This document shows, piece by piece, positions 13,409 through 24,683 of a DNA stretch of 64,000 bases (position 1 is its first letter; each line of letters opens with the position of its first letter). Under the pieces are notes generated by a model, which did not search any database, was not told the DNA's origin, and saw nothing but the letters and a program-made list of their open reading frames with translations. Location of the stretch: positions 3,828,001-3,892,000 of the forward strand of contig OU015540.1 of NCBI GenBank assembly GCA_907165065.1. The letters run 5' to 3'. This stretch comes from Caprimulgus europaeus (taxonomy: Eukaryota > Chordata > Aves > Caprimulgiformes > Caprimulgidae). A program made the translations under genes and the position numbers.

Positions 13409-13551
13409 TGGGGGAAAAAAAAATGAATAAGTGGGGGAAAAAAAAATGAATAAGTGGGGGAAAAAAATGAATAAGTGGGGGGAAAAAATGAATAAGTGGG
13501 GGAAAAAAAATGAATAAGTGGGGGAAAAAAATGAATAAGGGGGGGGGGGGA
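13409..13551 (+). repeat. G5-A(6-9)-TGAATAAGT minisatellite ending in G12
   Basis: Six copies of a 21-23 bp unit made of a G-run, an A-run and ATGAATAAGT. The ATGAATAA cores start at 13423, 13446, 13467, 13488, 13510 and 13531. Length differences lie in the A- and G-runs, as expected from replication slippage. The array ends in twelve consecutive G residues (13539-13550). Confidence 0.95.
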
Positions 13552-16506
13552 ATTAAAAGTACAAGTCACTTTGTAAAGAAGGAAAAACAAAGTCAAAAGG
13601 CTGAGGGCTGAGTCAGTGTGTTACAGAGTTCGTGAGGGAGACTCTGTCTTTTGGAAATCAGTAATCCAAAGGTCTCAGCGTGTGTGCAGAAAGTTATTGA
13701 CTGACTGCATTACATCCACTTATCCCCCATTAAGCAGCAGGCTTCAGTTTGATCCCAAACAGGGAGGAATTAGAGTAACTCTAACCCTGCCTTTCGAGAA
13801 AGGTTTCCATCTCCCAGGAACCCAAAGTGCTGCAGCAGCCCCCCGGGGAATGCAGGACTGACATGCAGACGCTTCTGGGGCGGAGGCTGGCAGTGGGACA
13901 GGCTGCTGTGACAGCGGGACAGGCTGCTGTGACAGCGGCGAGGGGAGGGAAACCCTCATACTGCTGTAAAAGCTGTAGGATCTCTGTTATGCAAGCAGAG
14001 TAGAAAAGGGTTGGCTTTCAAGGACAGGGAATATAATCAGCCTATCTCAGAACAAGTAGCAATTCCTCCCCTGCTAAGCTTTTCCCCCTGTTCATCTTCA
14101 AACAAATCATCTCTCCTCTCTGCTCTGCTGCCTTTGTCTCCACACACAAGAGCCAGACAGCTTGCAGAGCCTGGAAGGGACAAGTGGCCACAGGTCTCCA
14201 TGTACTCACACAAAATTGTCAGTGGTAGAGCTGACTTGGAAAGTTTTTGTTCCTTTCTACCCCCACTTCAGTTTTCCACCCCCTCAACTGTACTGATGCA
14301 ACTGCTTGTGGATCTGTGGGGAAACCAGACCACAGAAATGATAATTTTTTTTAAAGAATTCTTCTTTGTTTTGTTTTGTGGGGTTTTTTTTAAGACACAT
14401 TCACTTGCATCACTTCAGCAGAACAGGTTCCTTGCAGCCCCCAGTCTCAGAGCAGCACAAAGTTTGATGAAGAGGTGGGAAGAAGCTCCAAAGGGTGAGA
14501 AGAAAAGCAAAGGGGACATCAGGGTCCCTCCACCAGCTGCCAGTACCCTGAGGTGCTCTGCTATGGAGCCACCATGATGCAGTACCCTGGTGACCTCTGC
14601 CCAGCCAGCTCCATCCAGACGTCCCTGCAGCTGGCACGGGGGGACATCCACACTCTCTTGTTTCAAAGATGCTTTCCTCTGTGTCTCTGGCTTCACTGCC
14701 ATGCCCCAGCTGACTTCCAGTATGGCAAAGCCACTTTGTAATGGATGCCACTGGAACTGCTGCTTCTCATGGAGCTAAAGAAGAACCAGGCGGCTCTAAA
14801 GGAAGAGGAAACTGCAGCTCCCTCCATGGGAAACTGAGTCAACTGAAAATGCAGGGTTTCCAGGTCATCCCAGACCTCTAGAATTGAGGAACAGATGAAA
14901 TCAGAGCATTTAACCCCTGCTGTGACAGCAGCCATGGAGGTCCCAGCACCTGCATATGTCATGTCTTCACTGCCTTCTCTGACAATACAGCTGGGAGGCT
15001 TCAGTTCTGCTACAAGAAGCAGCAGTGGTCTTCAACGACACTGTCTGTGTCCTGCACCACTCTGTAAATCCTCCAGATGGGAGCTGGGGATGATTATGTT
15101 TGTTGTCTTGAAAATAGCTGGTGTCCCAATGCCAACTAGTCAAACAGGGAGCTGTCAAACTTCTCCAGACTATGCATCTGAGAGGCACCTTGTTTATGGG
15201 CTTGACACTGGGTATGACTTAACCAGCTTTGACAGGGGTGATCCTATTTATAGGAGGAACTCCTAATGCCTCTCGTTCAATGTCATGTTTGGGAAAAAGT
15301 GAAAAACAAAACAGAAATGACCCCTGAGTTTCTACATTCAATAATGGAAATTTCAGCTGCTAACCTGGCCAGGATGGACAGCACTGAACCAGTTTCTTCA
15401 AGGTCACCCAGAAGTTCACATCACAGTCTAACTTCCCTTCTTTGAATGTCCTTCCCATCTTGGCTTGGCACTCCTGATTCAATTCAAACCTGGACCCCTT
15501 GCATTTTGGAGCTTACCAGGAACTCAACCCCAGCTCAGGTCATTCCATCAGGATGGGCATGTGAGGAGCTGACAGAGAGGTGCTGCTCTCATAGATGACA
15601 CTCAGGAGCTGCACATATGGTTGTTGTTTGACCACAACACCCCTGAACACGACTCAAGCAGAAGAACATCCAACCAGCTACCTTTATTACACTCCATACA
15701 TACCAAAGACTTCAGCAGAGATCTGCAAATGAGTCTCTTTTTTTTTCCTGTGGGTTTTTCTAGCATCTCAAAGGATGGCTGGCCACCCAGCTGGCCACCA
15801 GCACTAGCCCTTTCAAAGGCCTACAGTCAACTCTTGCTTCACAGGGCAGTATCCAGAACCCACCAAAGGTGCACTGCTCTGTGATGAGCCGTGCCAGGAG
15901 ACAGCACACATGCAAGGCATCTTGAGCTCCAGGCGGCTAGGATGAGTCAGAGCCAGTCGCCTTTTTCCCTGCAGTGCAATTGTACCAGGCCCTGACAGCA
16001 TCAGCTGGCTTTTATCACTGCTCCACATCAGAGCTGTCAGTCCTGAAGACAATGGCAGGTGTGTGGAGGGGGAGGAATTGAGCATCTTTGTGCTTCGTTG
16101 GCTTCCCAGAATGATGCCAAAGTGGCAAGCAGAGTTTTTGATTAGCAGCCTGCTGCCGCAAGAGGATTAGCGAAGACGTCAGTGACTGTGGCAGCACTGA
16201 AATTAAAAAGCAATACTTCTTGAGCTTCCTCCGCTACTGTTTTGTGGGGAAGAGCTTGATTGATGGTGACGAGAGCTCTGGAGGGAACGTAGCCACTGGA
16301 AGGTTCATCTATACTCGTGGTCTCATGGATGGAGAGCACCTGTCTTCAGATCTACAGGCCCCAGTGGGGTCTGCAAAGGATTAAAGTCACCTCCTCATCT
16401 TCCTCTGCACGTAACATCTCAGACTCACACGTTGCTGTGGCAGGGATGATGAAAGAGAAGGAAAAGAGCCTTTAAGGGCACGGTCCAGGGACATATGGTG
16501 AAAAAT
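13552..16506. other. Gene-free stretch
   Basis: Unique DNA with no recognised gene or transposon, apart from a perfect 21-bp duplication at 13895-13936. The 188-codon plus-strand frame at 14011-14577 has no similarity that I recognise and contains a T-run-encoded Phe-rich segment, so I treat it as chance. Confidence 0.4.
13895..13936 (+). repeat. Perfect 21-bp tandem duplication
   Basis: The 21-bp unit beginning GGGACAGGCTGCTG and ending GTGACAGC occurs twice back to back with no mismatch. The identity suggests a recent duplication. Confidence 0.95.
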
Positions 16507-16912
16507 AGAATCACAGAATCCCAGAATGGTTTAGGTTGGAAAGGACCTTAAAGCTCATCCAGTTCCAACCCCACTGCCATCAGCAGGGACACCTTCCACT
16601 AGACCAGGTTGCTCAAAGCCTCACCCAACCTGGCCTTGAACACTTCCAGGGAGGAGCAGCCACAGCTTCTCTGGGCAACCTGGGCCAGTGTCTGACCACC
16701 CTCACAGGAAATAATTCTTCCTAATGTCTAATCTAAATCTACTCTCGTCCAGTTTATAACCATCACCCCTTGTTCCGTCACTCCCTGCCCTTGTCCAAAG
16801 TCCCTCCCCACCCTTCCTGGAGCCCTTCAGGTACTGGGAGGCCACTGGAAGGTCTCCCCGGAGCCTTCTCTTCTCCAGGCTGAACAGCCCCAACTCTCTC
16901 AGCCTGTCCTCA
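16507..16912 (-). mobile_element. CR1 LINE 3' segment (antisense), about 400 bp
   Basis: The longest CR1 remnant in the window. On the minus strand it runs from the 'gagagagttggggctgttcagcctgg' region, through the 'gaagaattatttcctgtgagg', 'ggctgctcctccctgg' and 'ggtctagtggaaggtg' blocks, to 'ggtcctttccaacc' and 'ggattctgtgattctat'. It covers the 3' end of the second ORF region and the whole 3' untranslated tail; no intact reverse transcriptase frame remains. Confidence 0.95.
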
Positions 16913-19900
16913 ATCAGAAAACCTCAAGTGAACGAAAAGATCAAATCTTGCCAGCTGGGCTCTCTGCCAAGGAGGGGGCTGTTTGTGCCTCCTTCAGGCA
17001 TATCACGGAGTCTCCTGTCCCCCAGGCTTGCTGGGAAGATCACCCACATGGATTCTTAAACCACCCCCCCTGTGCATTGTCCCGTTCCTCTCCCTCGCAC
17101 TCGGGGGCAGCTTCCCGCGAACGCCCACGGCGCGATTTGTTCTCTCCCTTCACATCCCTCCCAGAGGAGATGCTGAGGGAAAGGCTGACAGCAGCCAGGC
17201 AGCTGGTGGGCAATGCCCAGGGTCTATTGCCCCTCAGCTCTGCCTTGTTTCATTGCTTCTCAGCAGACTTCCACCTGCCTGTTGTCCTCATCATGCACTT
17301 AAACACTGAAGTCCCTCCAGTACAGAAAAATCAGCTTTTTATTCTATTTGTAAAGTGCTGAACACAAGGACTTTGATGCCATCTTCTAGGCATTATGTTT
17401 ATCCTCCTAAAACCAGAGGTAGGGAAAGTGCTGTTACGTTGATTATCTTCCAGATAGAGAGGTTATGGTCAAGGCAGGACAAGTGATTTGATAAAGGTAT
17501 CAGGCAATCTGTGAATGCTGTCAGGACAGGGTCCATTTCTCCAGGATCTCAAGCCAATACCTGAAGCACAAGTCCATCCTTCCCTTCAGAAAGGTCTTAG
17601 AACAAGTCTGCTTCCCTAAACTGCTGAGGCATTATGTAAAATAAATTGGCTTGGTCCATGCAGGGCCAGGTACAATGGGTTTCTAAATTAAACCTTTCTA
17701 AATGGAAATGATAAGACAGGTGTGAGAGAAGATACCTACAGGCTGGAAAGCTTCATCAGAAATGAAAGTTGCTGGATGGGCCAGACACAGTCATTTTAGC
17801 AAGAATCATGAGGTGTTGCTGCAAAACAGCAACAAAATGGCTGTTGTTTTAATAATCACACACAACCTGCTCTGCCCATGTTACACAAGTCCTCAGGCAC
17901 TGTGTCACTATGTTCCTGTGGGCTGCTGCAGTGACAGAAGTGGCCAACTGTCCAGGACCTGTTTGGTCCTAACCTTTGGCTTTCCACCCAGCTCCCACAG
18001 GTAAAATGCCTTGTGATGGCTGAGCAGCATTTCATCTCCACAGTATTCCTCTGGAGGTGACACATGGGAGAAAGAACACAGTCAGCACCAGGACAAAAGC
18101 TACAAAATAAGCAGAAAGAGAGGAAGTTTAAAAATTAATCATAGCTCAAAGTGCTGTCAAGTTTCACCCCCTCCCTCCCTATGCGGACACATAGCCATCA
18201 CCAAAGATTAGGACTGATGGACTGACCAGGTCAGGGCAGAGAAGATGTGGTAATAATGCAGTTTTCCAGTAATTGGCATAGAGTAAGAAGAATCATAGTG
18301 CCCAGAATTGTGTGCAATGAACAGGTACCATACATTCATCATGTGCTGTGCTGGGGCCAGGCTAGCTGAATGCAAGGTCTCAAGCACAGGACAGTCAGAA
18401 TATCACTTTGACCTGCTGTGAAAGGACCATGCAAAGCCCAATCTGACCAGCTTTCAGAGCAGGGCATTAGACTCTCCTAGAAAACAATTTACAGATCTCT
18501 TCCTCCACCCCTCCTCCTCTGCAGCTAGTTCCTGTTCCCTTGCTATGAAAAGTTTGGTTGTCTTCTCCTTTTTCTGGCTGAATCTTTCCACGGCAGTTAG
18601 CTGCCATGGTGATAGAAGTTACAGAAATTAGTAAGAAGAAGAGTCATAATTAACAATTGACTGACAGTCCCATCTGACCTGAGGCAGTAGCTAAAAGCTG
18701 CCTCCCACTTCAATCTGCTTGCCACAAAGCAGCCAGGAACACACAGATTTGATAGCCAAGGTGGTTTGGCTATTTGGCTACATTCCTACAGTGGCTGTCC
18801 TCAGCTGATTTGGTGCTCAAGAGCATCAGTGAGGATGTGTCACCATTGCCCTCTTCTGGATTGTCAACCAGGTCTGCTCCAAAGCTTGGGAGATGTCACC
18901 GTCTCGTGATGGCAGAACGTGGTGACTCCAAGGGGGCTGTTCCATGTAGGTGACCACTGGTACCTCGTGCAGGTGCTTTGCACTATTTCATTCAAAGACC
19001 TCCAAGTTCTTCTACATTTCTCCTTCCAGCATGGTGACTACACTGCAGTGCAGATTTACAGCAGATGGTGGATTCAAATGGATGGAGAAAGCAGACAAAC
19101 TTTACTGCTAAATATATGGCTAATTCAAGATCTATGTGAATGTGGATCACTGCTAGCTAAAAGGTTCAAAACCTCCTGGGAATAGAGTGATTTCAGGTTC
19201 AAATGAAAGGTTCAGCTGAGGAGCTCCTTGCCACAGGATGCTGAAGAGGCTAAAAACGTAGATGAACTTAAGGAGAGTCTGGAAAAGTTTGTGGAAGAGA
19301 AATCCACTGTGGGTTACTAATCACATAGGGCTTCTAACCATTTATATAAATCATATTTCCAAATGAAATACATATTTATGGCAGAAAAGTCTTCTTAGTC
19401 CTTCCTAGGCACTCTCTTTCGGGCTATATATAAGACACGATACTGAATCAGCCCTCTGCTGACCCAGTACAAGAACACTTCTGTTGCCATGAATATGGAA
19501 AAGCACACATATCTAATCAGGGGTCAGGTCCTCAGCTTCTGCCTCAAGGTTTTATCCAGCTTCAGGCAGGCAGGGACTCAGTAACTGCTTAGGGACACAC
19601 TTGGGGCCTGGCCCACCATCAAGCTCTTGAGATCTGGTGGTTTTTGTAATGCCCAAAATCATGCAGAAACTGCACTGGTTTATATGGGGAAGAAAATTAG
19701 CCAGATTCAAAGAAGCACATGGACTGAGCGAGGCCATTTTTCACACTCAGCTGGAAAGTATTTCTCCACTTGTCTTTGCTGGAGTACGTGTGACACGGTA
19801 ACACAGAGCACCAAACCTAAGTGACACTGGAAATTATGGGGCTGTTGTCAGCATCCAAGGGCTGAAAATAGGCAGAAAATAGGAAACTGGTGAGGAGTTC

Positions 19901-22331
19901 CAGCAGCTTGAAACAGCTCCATAATGGACTTTAGAGTCAAGAGCAGGTTGAAGACAAGTTGTTAATTCCTCCTTGCACAACCCAGCCTTTCTCTCAGCTC
20001 TGCCTGTGTTCCCTATTGTTTGAATAATGTATTTCCCAAAGGGAAAAAAATGGGAGTGGGCATCTCGTGTTCCAGCCAGCATGGGGGAAAGGAAAGATGG
20101 GGGAATGGTGAGCCCCTGACAGCAGGGGAGAAGTAGAGAGAATGATGGGTGAGAGAGGCAGGGGATGCATGGGGTGTGTGGCACATGAAAGGAGAATGGT
20201 GGATCCTGGAGGAATGGGGACTAGTGAGGACAGAGTAAGAGGGCACATAGATACCTGAGCCAAGGATATAGGGGAAAGGATGGCACACAGACCTCTTGCT
20301 CCAAGGGATAGATCAGAGGGATGTAGGGTGTCTCTGATATTGACCTTGCAGACTGGAACTATCCTGAAAAGTAGGTGTGGAAAGCAAAGTACCCCTGGTC
20401 CAATGCAGTCAGTCCCAGCATGAAACCCAAAGTGGGACAGAAGGGGCAAAGCCACAGCTGGAGTAGATCAATGTCATCTCCAATGGGACTCTGCCAAATG
20501 AAGACCCAGACACTGTACTGCGAGGTCTAGAGAGAAGCTGTGAGATGGAGCTGCTCTCTGTCATTTTGCAAGGGTGATAAATGGGATACAGTACAAGTAG
20601 CACACAACACACATAAAAGTTCCTCTTTAGGATCTGGATGATAGAGTGCCTGGCAGATAGATTAGGGACTAAAAGTCAGGATTCCTGACCCCTGTTTAAA
20701 CTTTGGCACTTGAAAATTTACGATGGACAAAAGACACACTCTGTTCCAGTTCCCTGCTTTCCAGCAACAGCCGTTGCCTGCCCTAGCAAAACAGCATTCT
20801 CCTTTCATGTTTGGGGAGCTCCTGGAGAGCAGAAACTGTGCAAGTGCAAAGCATTATCTCTTCAGCATCTTGCAAGAGCATACCAGCAACATTTAACCTC
20901 CCCTCAAATCCAGTGGCAGGTCACAGCGATTGGCGGGTCTCGCATGTGTGTGACTGTGAGTCACTCAGTATTACTGATCTTCCTATTAATCTATTGTTGT
21001 AAATGACTTGGAGCTGCCTACAGACAATCCTTCAGAATATGGAACAATGGAGAACCTGCACATCTGAAGAAAACCTCCTCTGCATGGCAACTTATTGCCA
21101 TCGTAACCAGCATAAACAAGAGCAATTAAGACAATTTCAGAGCATCACCTCCTCCCTCCGGGGTCTTAATGAGAGCACGCTCAGAAGGGGGCTGGAGCAG
21201 ATGCAAGCAAGGGCTGGGAGTTAACTTGTGTGGGAAAAGAAGGGTAGGAGAGTTTCAGATTCAGAGGATTGCTTCCTCTCCATCCCATAGTGTAATGCAA
21301 AGGGCAAGCTGGGGGAGAGATTCAATCGATCCTGTGGTAGATAGAGAAGGCTCGGAGAAGCAGAGCTTTGATGCTGCTTAAGCCTCACACCAGGTGTCAG
21401 GGCCCTGCAGAAGTTTTTGCTGACATACCCAGGAAACTAGGAGTAGCTAGGATGGGTGAGGGCCATGGGCAGCACTCAGAAGTATAACAGGGTATTTCTT
21501 GGTAGAAACACAGTTGGATTAGATAGGTGGCCTTTTAGAATCAAGGTATTAAGGAAGAAACTCTTCTAAAGATGGTGATTATCTGTCCCAGGAAATAAAG
21601 ACAAGCCTCAACATGGTGCTGTTGGATTAGTATATAGGTTGTTTGCACATGCTCCTTAAAGCTTTGCTATATGCTAGTGATCTACGAGCATTCAGATGAC
21701 TGAAAAGCTGTTTGTGGGTGGCTATGCAGTGAGGAGAGAAGAAAATTGGGAAGCTCTTCTATGAGGAAACTGCCAGGAGATGACAGCTTACGTATTAGAG
21801 GGACTGACCTGTATAAATACTCCAGGGAAGGAAGAGAGACAGCTCCTATCAGCTTGGCGATTACACCTCTTCTTTTGGCAATCTGGCTCCTTGCAATGGA
21901 GAAGAAATGGAGTGAGCTACAGAGCAGAGCTTTTGTTAAGGTTTTCATATGATCTTATACTGCATGAACTATATGATTTTCAATTAACTCTTCCCAGATT
22001 TAAGGCAGAAGTCAGAAACTAGGTTCCTGCATTGTCACAGTGTATAAATAGCCCTGATGGAAGCATAACGGGAGCTCAGTTAGATTTTACCCAGTACAGC
22101 AAATGATGTATCACGGTCTCAAATATTTTCATTAAAAAGCCATAGGATTTTATCCAGCCACTCTTGCAACAAGCTCACCAGCTCCTATTAATGTGCATGT
22201 AACGACAGCTACCCATGCTTCAGGTGGATGACAAAACAAACCCTAGAGCCAAAATGGTTCTTTCCATTCTCTGCAGAGACTATCTTTTCCTTTTAACTTG
22301 AAATTTGCTATCACAGATTTGATTGTCTGCT

Positions 22332-22346
22332 AAAAAAAAAAAAAAA
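22332..22346 (+). repeat. A15 mononucleotide run
   Basis: Fifteen consecutive A residues with no retrotransposon body upstream, so a simple repeat rather than an insertion tail. Confidence 0.9.
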
Positions 22347-23757
22347 GTAGAAAAGTGGCACATTAACTTGCAGAGAGAAGAGAGGAGCTAAATCTGAGAC
22401 CTCTTATCTGAATCTTCTCGATGCCTAAGTGCTGGATAATTGGAATTGCTGTATGAGCCATAAACGCTGTTTTGCTCAGATGTTGCTAACCTCATACAGT
22501 CTTCTCCTTTCTGCTTTTCTGTCACAGCAGGACCCTGGTTCTAGGATCTCAGAAGACACATGACATCTGACCTTCAATAGAGAGAGATCCTACAGAAACT
22601 TCCTATAAAGCAGTAGGAGATAAGTGCTTTGAAAAATGAGAAACCCACTCTCTCTGGAGTCAGAAGCTGTTCAGAAGTAAAGCATCACTCAGCCAAGCCA
22701 CATGGACCAAATTTTCCTTGGCTAAGACTTTTGACAACCATAGTTCAAACCCTTCCAGCCAAAGGACTTCCTATCATCAGGCAGGGCTTTAGGAGGGAGG
22801 TCTGAAATAGTCATATTGTTGTTAATAGCAGTTCAGGGGCTATCTGCTGTGGTCCTCCTTGACTTGTGCATCAGTTTGGATGAGTGTGCAGAGCTGGAGG
22901 CCATCTCCAGCTTTTGCACATATGCAAAAACATATGAGTGCATAAAGAGGAATAACCATTAGCAGCTGCTGATATTCAAGCCAAGACAGCTTTCCCCATG
23001 GATATCTTGTTTAGGCACTGCCTGGAGGGGAACTAGTGAGGACTCAGCAATTCTGAACATCAGCTGACATATTTAGGAACCTCATGTCAAATGCCTTCTT
23101 AAAAAAATAGCAAAAAGGCCATTTGACAGAGAAAAAAATGGGGAGATGTGAACAGCTGAATCTGTTCTCTACTACTGACTCACCAAGGGACATGGAGCGA
23201 GTCACTTTATTTCTCCATGATTCAAATAGTCCCTGGTAAAACGAGGACAACAGAAAAGCAGGTAGAACGTTTTCTGTAGCGCCCTGGTTTGTACCTGCCA
23301 GTGTGTGTCTGGGTGGGATGGGCTGCACAGGAGTTTTCAGTTCAGAAGAACGGCCCATAGAGAGACATCAGTGTTTGTTAACTCACCCTCAATAATGTTC
23401 TGACATCTGGAAGGGCAGAGCAGAATCATTATTGTTAGGATGATGACCACTGTTTCCCTTATTAAGAGGAAATTAAAAATAGGAAGTGGTTATAATTATC
23501 ATTTTGGACACCATTCCAGCAGCACCATTCTCAACACGCTGTCGGGATTATAATGTAATAGCAAAGTGAATGTCATCCTACAATTCCTTTATGCACTGCA
23601 GTACAAGTGTGAGCCAACACCATCCCTGCTATCTCCTTCCCTGACATCCAGCCCTGCATTTCCCAATATGGCTATCTCCCTCTTTCTGAGGGCCATTGTA
23701 CATTAACAAAGGCAGCCAAGTGGTATTGTAAGCATCCAAATGATGGAAGGGACACAG

Positions 23758-23795
23758 AAAAAAAAATCAAAACAAACCCAAACAAACCACAACCA
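23758..23795 (+). repeat. A/C-rich low-complexity run
   Basis: An A-run followed by CAAA/CAAAC-type units. Same style as the runs at 8544-8600 and 40498-40545. Confidence 0.6.
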
Positions 23796-24651
23796 GGATC
23801 TTTAGAGATGAAAACAATCATCTTGCACCATTCCAGAGGGGAAGAGAAGAATTTCCCAGATAAAGATTTATCACCGTCCCCATCACCTGCTCCAAAGCGA
23901 AGTGCTGTTGCGGTTCCAAGTTCACCAGTTTTGCTCACTGCTCCACACAACGGAGAGAGAACTCGCCTTTGGAAACTGCTAACTGTCCTGCATGGAAAAC
24001 CAAATGAAAGCACTTTGTTTGGGAAAGGCTTGAGCTGGGATTCATAATAAGCCTTCGTCAACGTGACAGACCTTGTTATTGACTTGGAGCCAAATCTTGA
24101 GGTCCTTGCCTGAAGGATCAGAAGGATTTGACCCCAGGACTGTTATTAGCCTTGACATCACCAGCTCCTGACATGGGATAGTTTTCCAGTGAACTTGCTT
24201 GAGAATGTTTAGAAATGTCAAGTGGCCGAGCCACGAGGACACAAGAACGAGAAGGTGTCAAATTCGCCCAATTGAACGGGAGAGTTTCAGTCCTCCCCCT
24301 CGCTCTCGTTGGCGATGGCAGCGCTGCTGACAACGTATGTCAGGGTTACACTGCGCTATCAGAGCTCCCCTCAGCCCAGGCATCCTCTGTCAGCACAGCC
24401 CATGTGTGAGATCCCTGCTAAGCGAGGGCAATGGGATCCCTACGTAGGCTTGGAGACCCGCAAGAGCAGGTTTTCAGCACTAATGGTGTTGTGGATGGAG
24501 CTCGCACCAAACCTGTGTAAACAGAAGATGGACACTGTGTAAGCTGGACAGAAGCCTACAAGTTCTGGTTGTGGTGTGGTAGCATTTTGCCAAAAGAAAC
24601 TTGGTATCATGTCACACTAACTGACAGCTTTGAGGGTGGGGAAGGAGAAGG

Positions 24652-24683
24652 ATTGGTGCCTACAGACAGCTGTAGGCACCAAT
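24652..24683. repeat. Perfect 14-bp inverted repeat with 4-nt loop
   Basis: The left arm ATTGGTGCCTACAG is followed by the loop ACAG and the exact reverse complement CTGTAGGCACCAAT. Flanking bases pair poorly, so the stem does not extend to the length of a microRNA precursor. No gene is recognised nearby. Confidence 0.97.

Larger units (their letters stand above)
16913..24651. other. Gene-free stretch, partly AT-rich
   Basis: About 7.7 kb without a recognisable gene or transposon. It begins with a small CpG patch near 17095-17150, becomes AT-rich around 19320-19420, and has an A15 run at 22332-22346 and an A/C-rich run at 23758-23795. The near absence of repeats over this length could mean old unique intergenic or intronic DNA. 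Confidence 0.45.

Noticed and set aside
14011-14577. 188-codon plus-strand frame
   Set aside because: It contains a T-run-derived Phe-rich stretch and no domain; two minus-strand frames overlap it.
16142-16339. Minus-strand frame with a protein-like sequence (TVTDVFANPLAAAGC)
   Set aside because: Only about 65 codons, no splice sites and no family recognised. Its composition looks less random than its neighbours, but this is not enough for a call.
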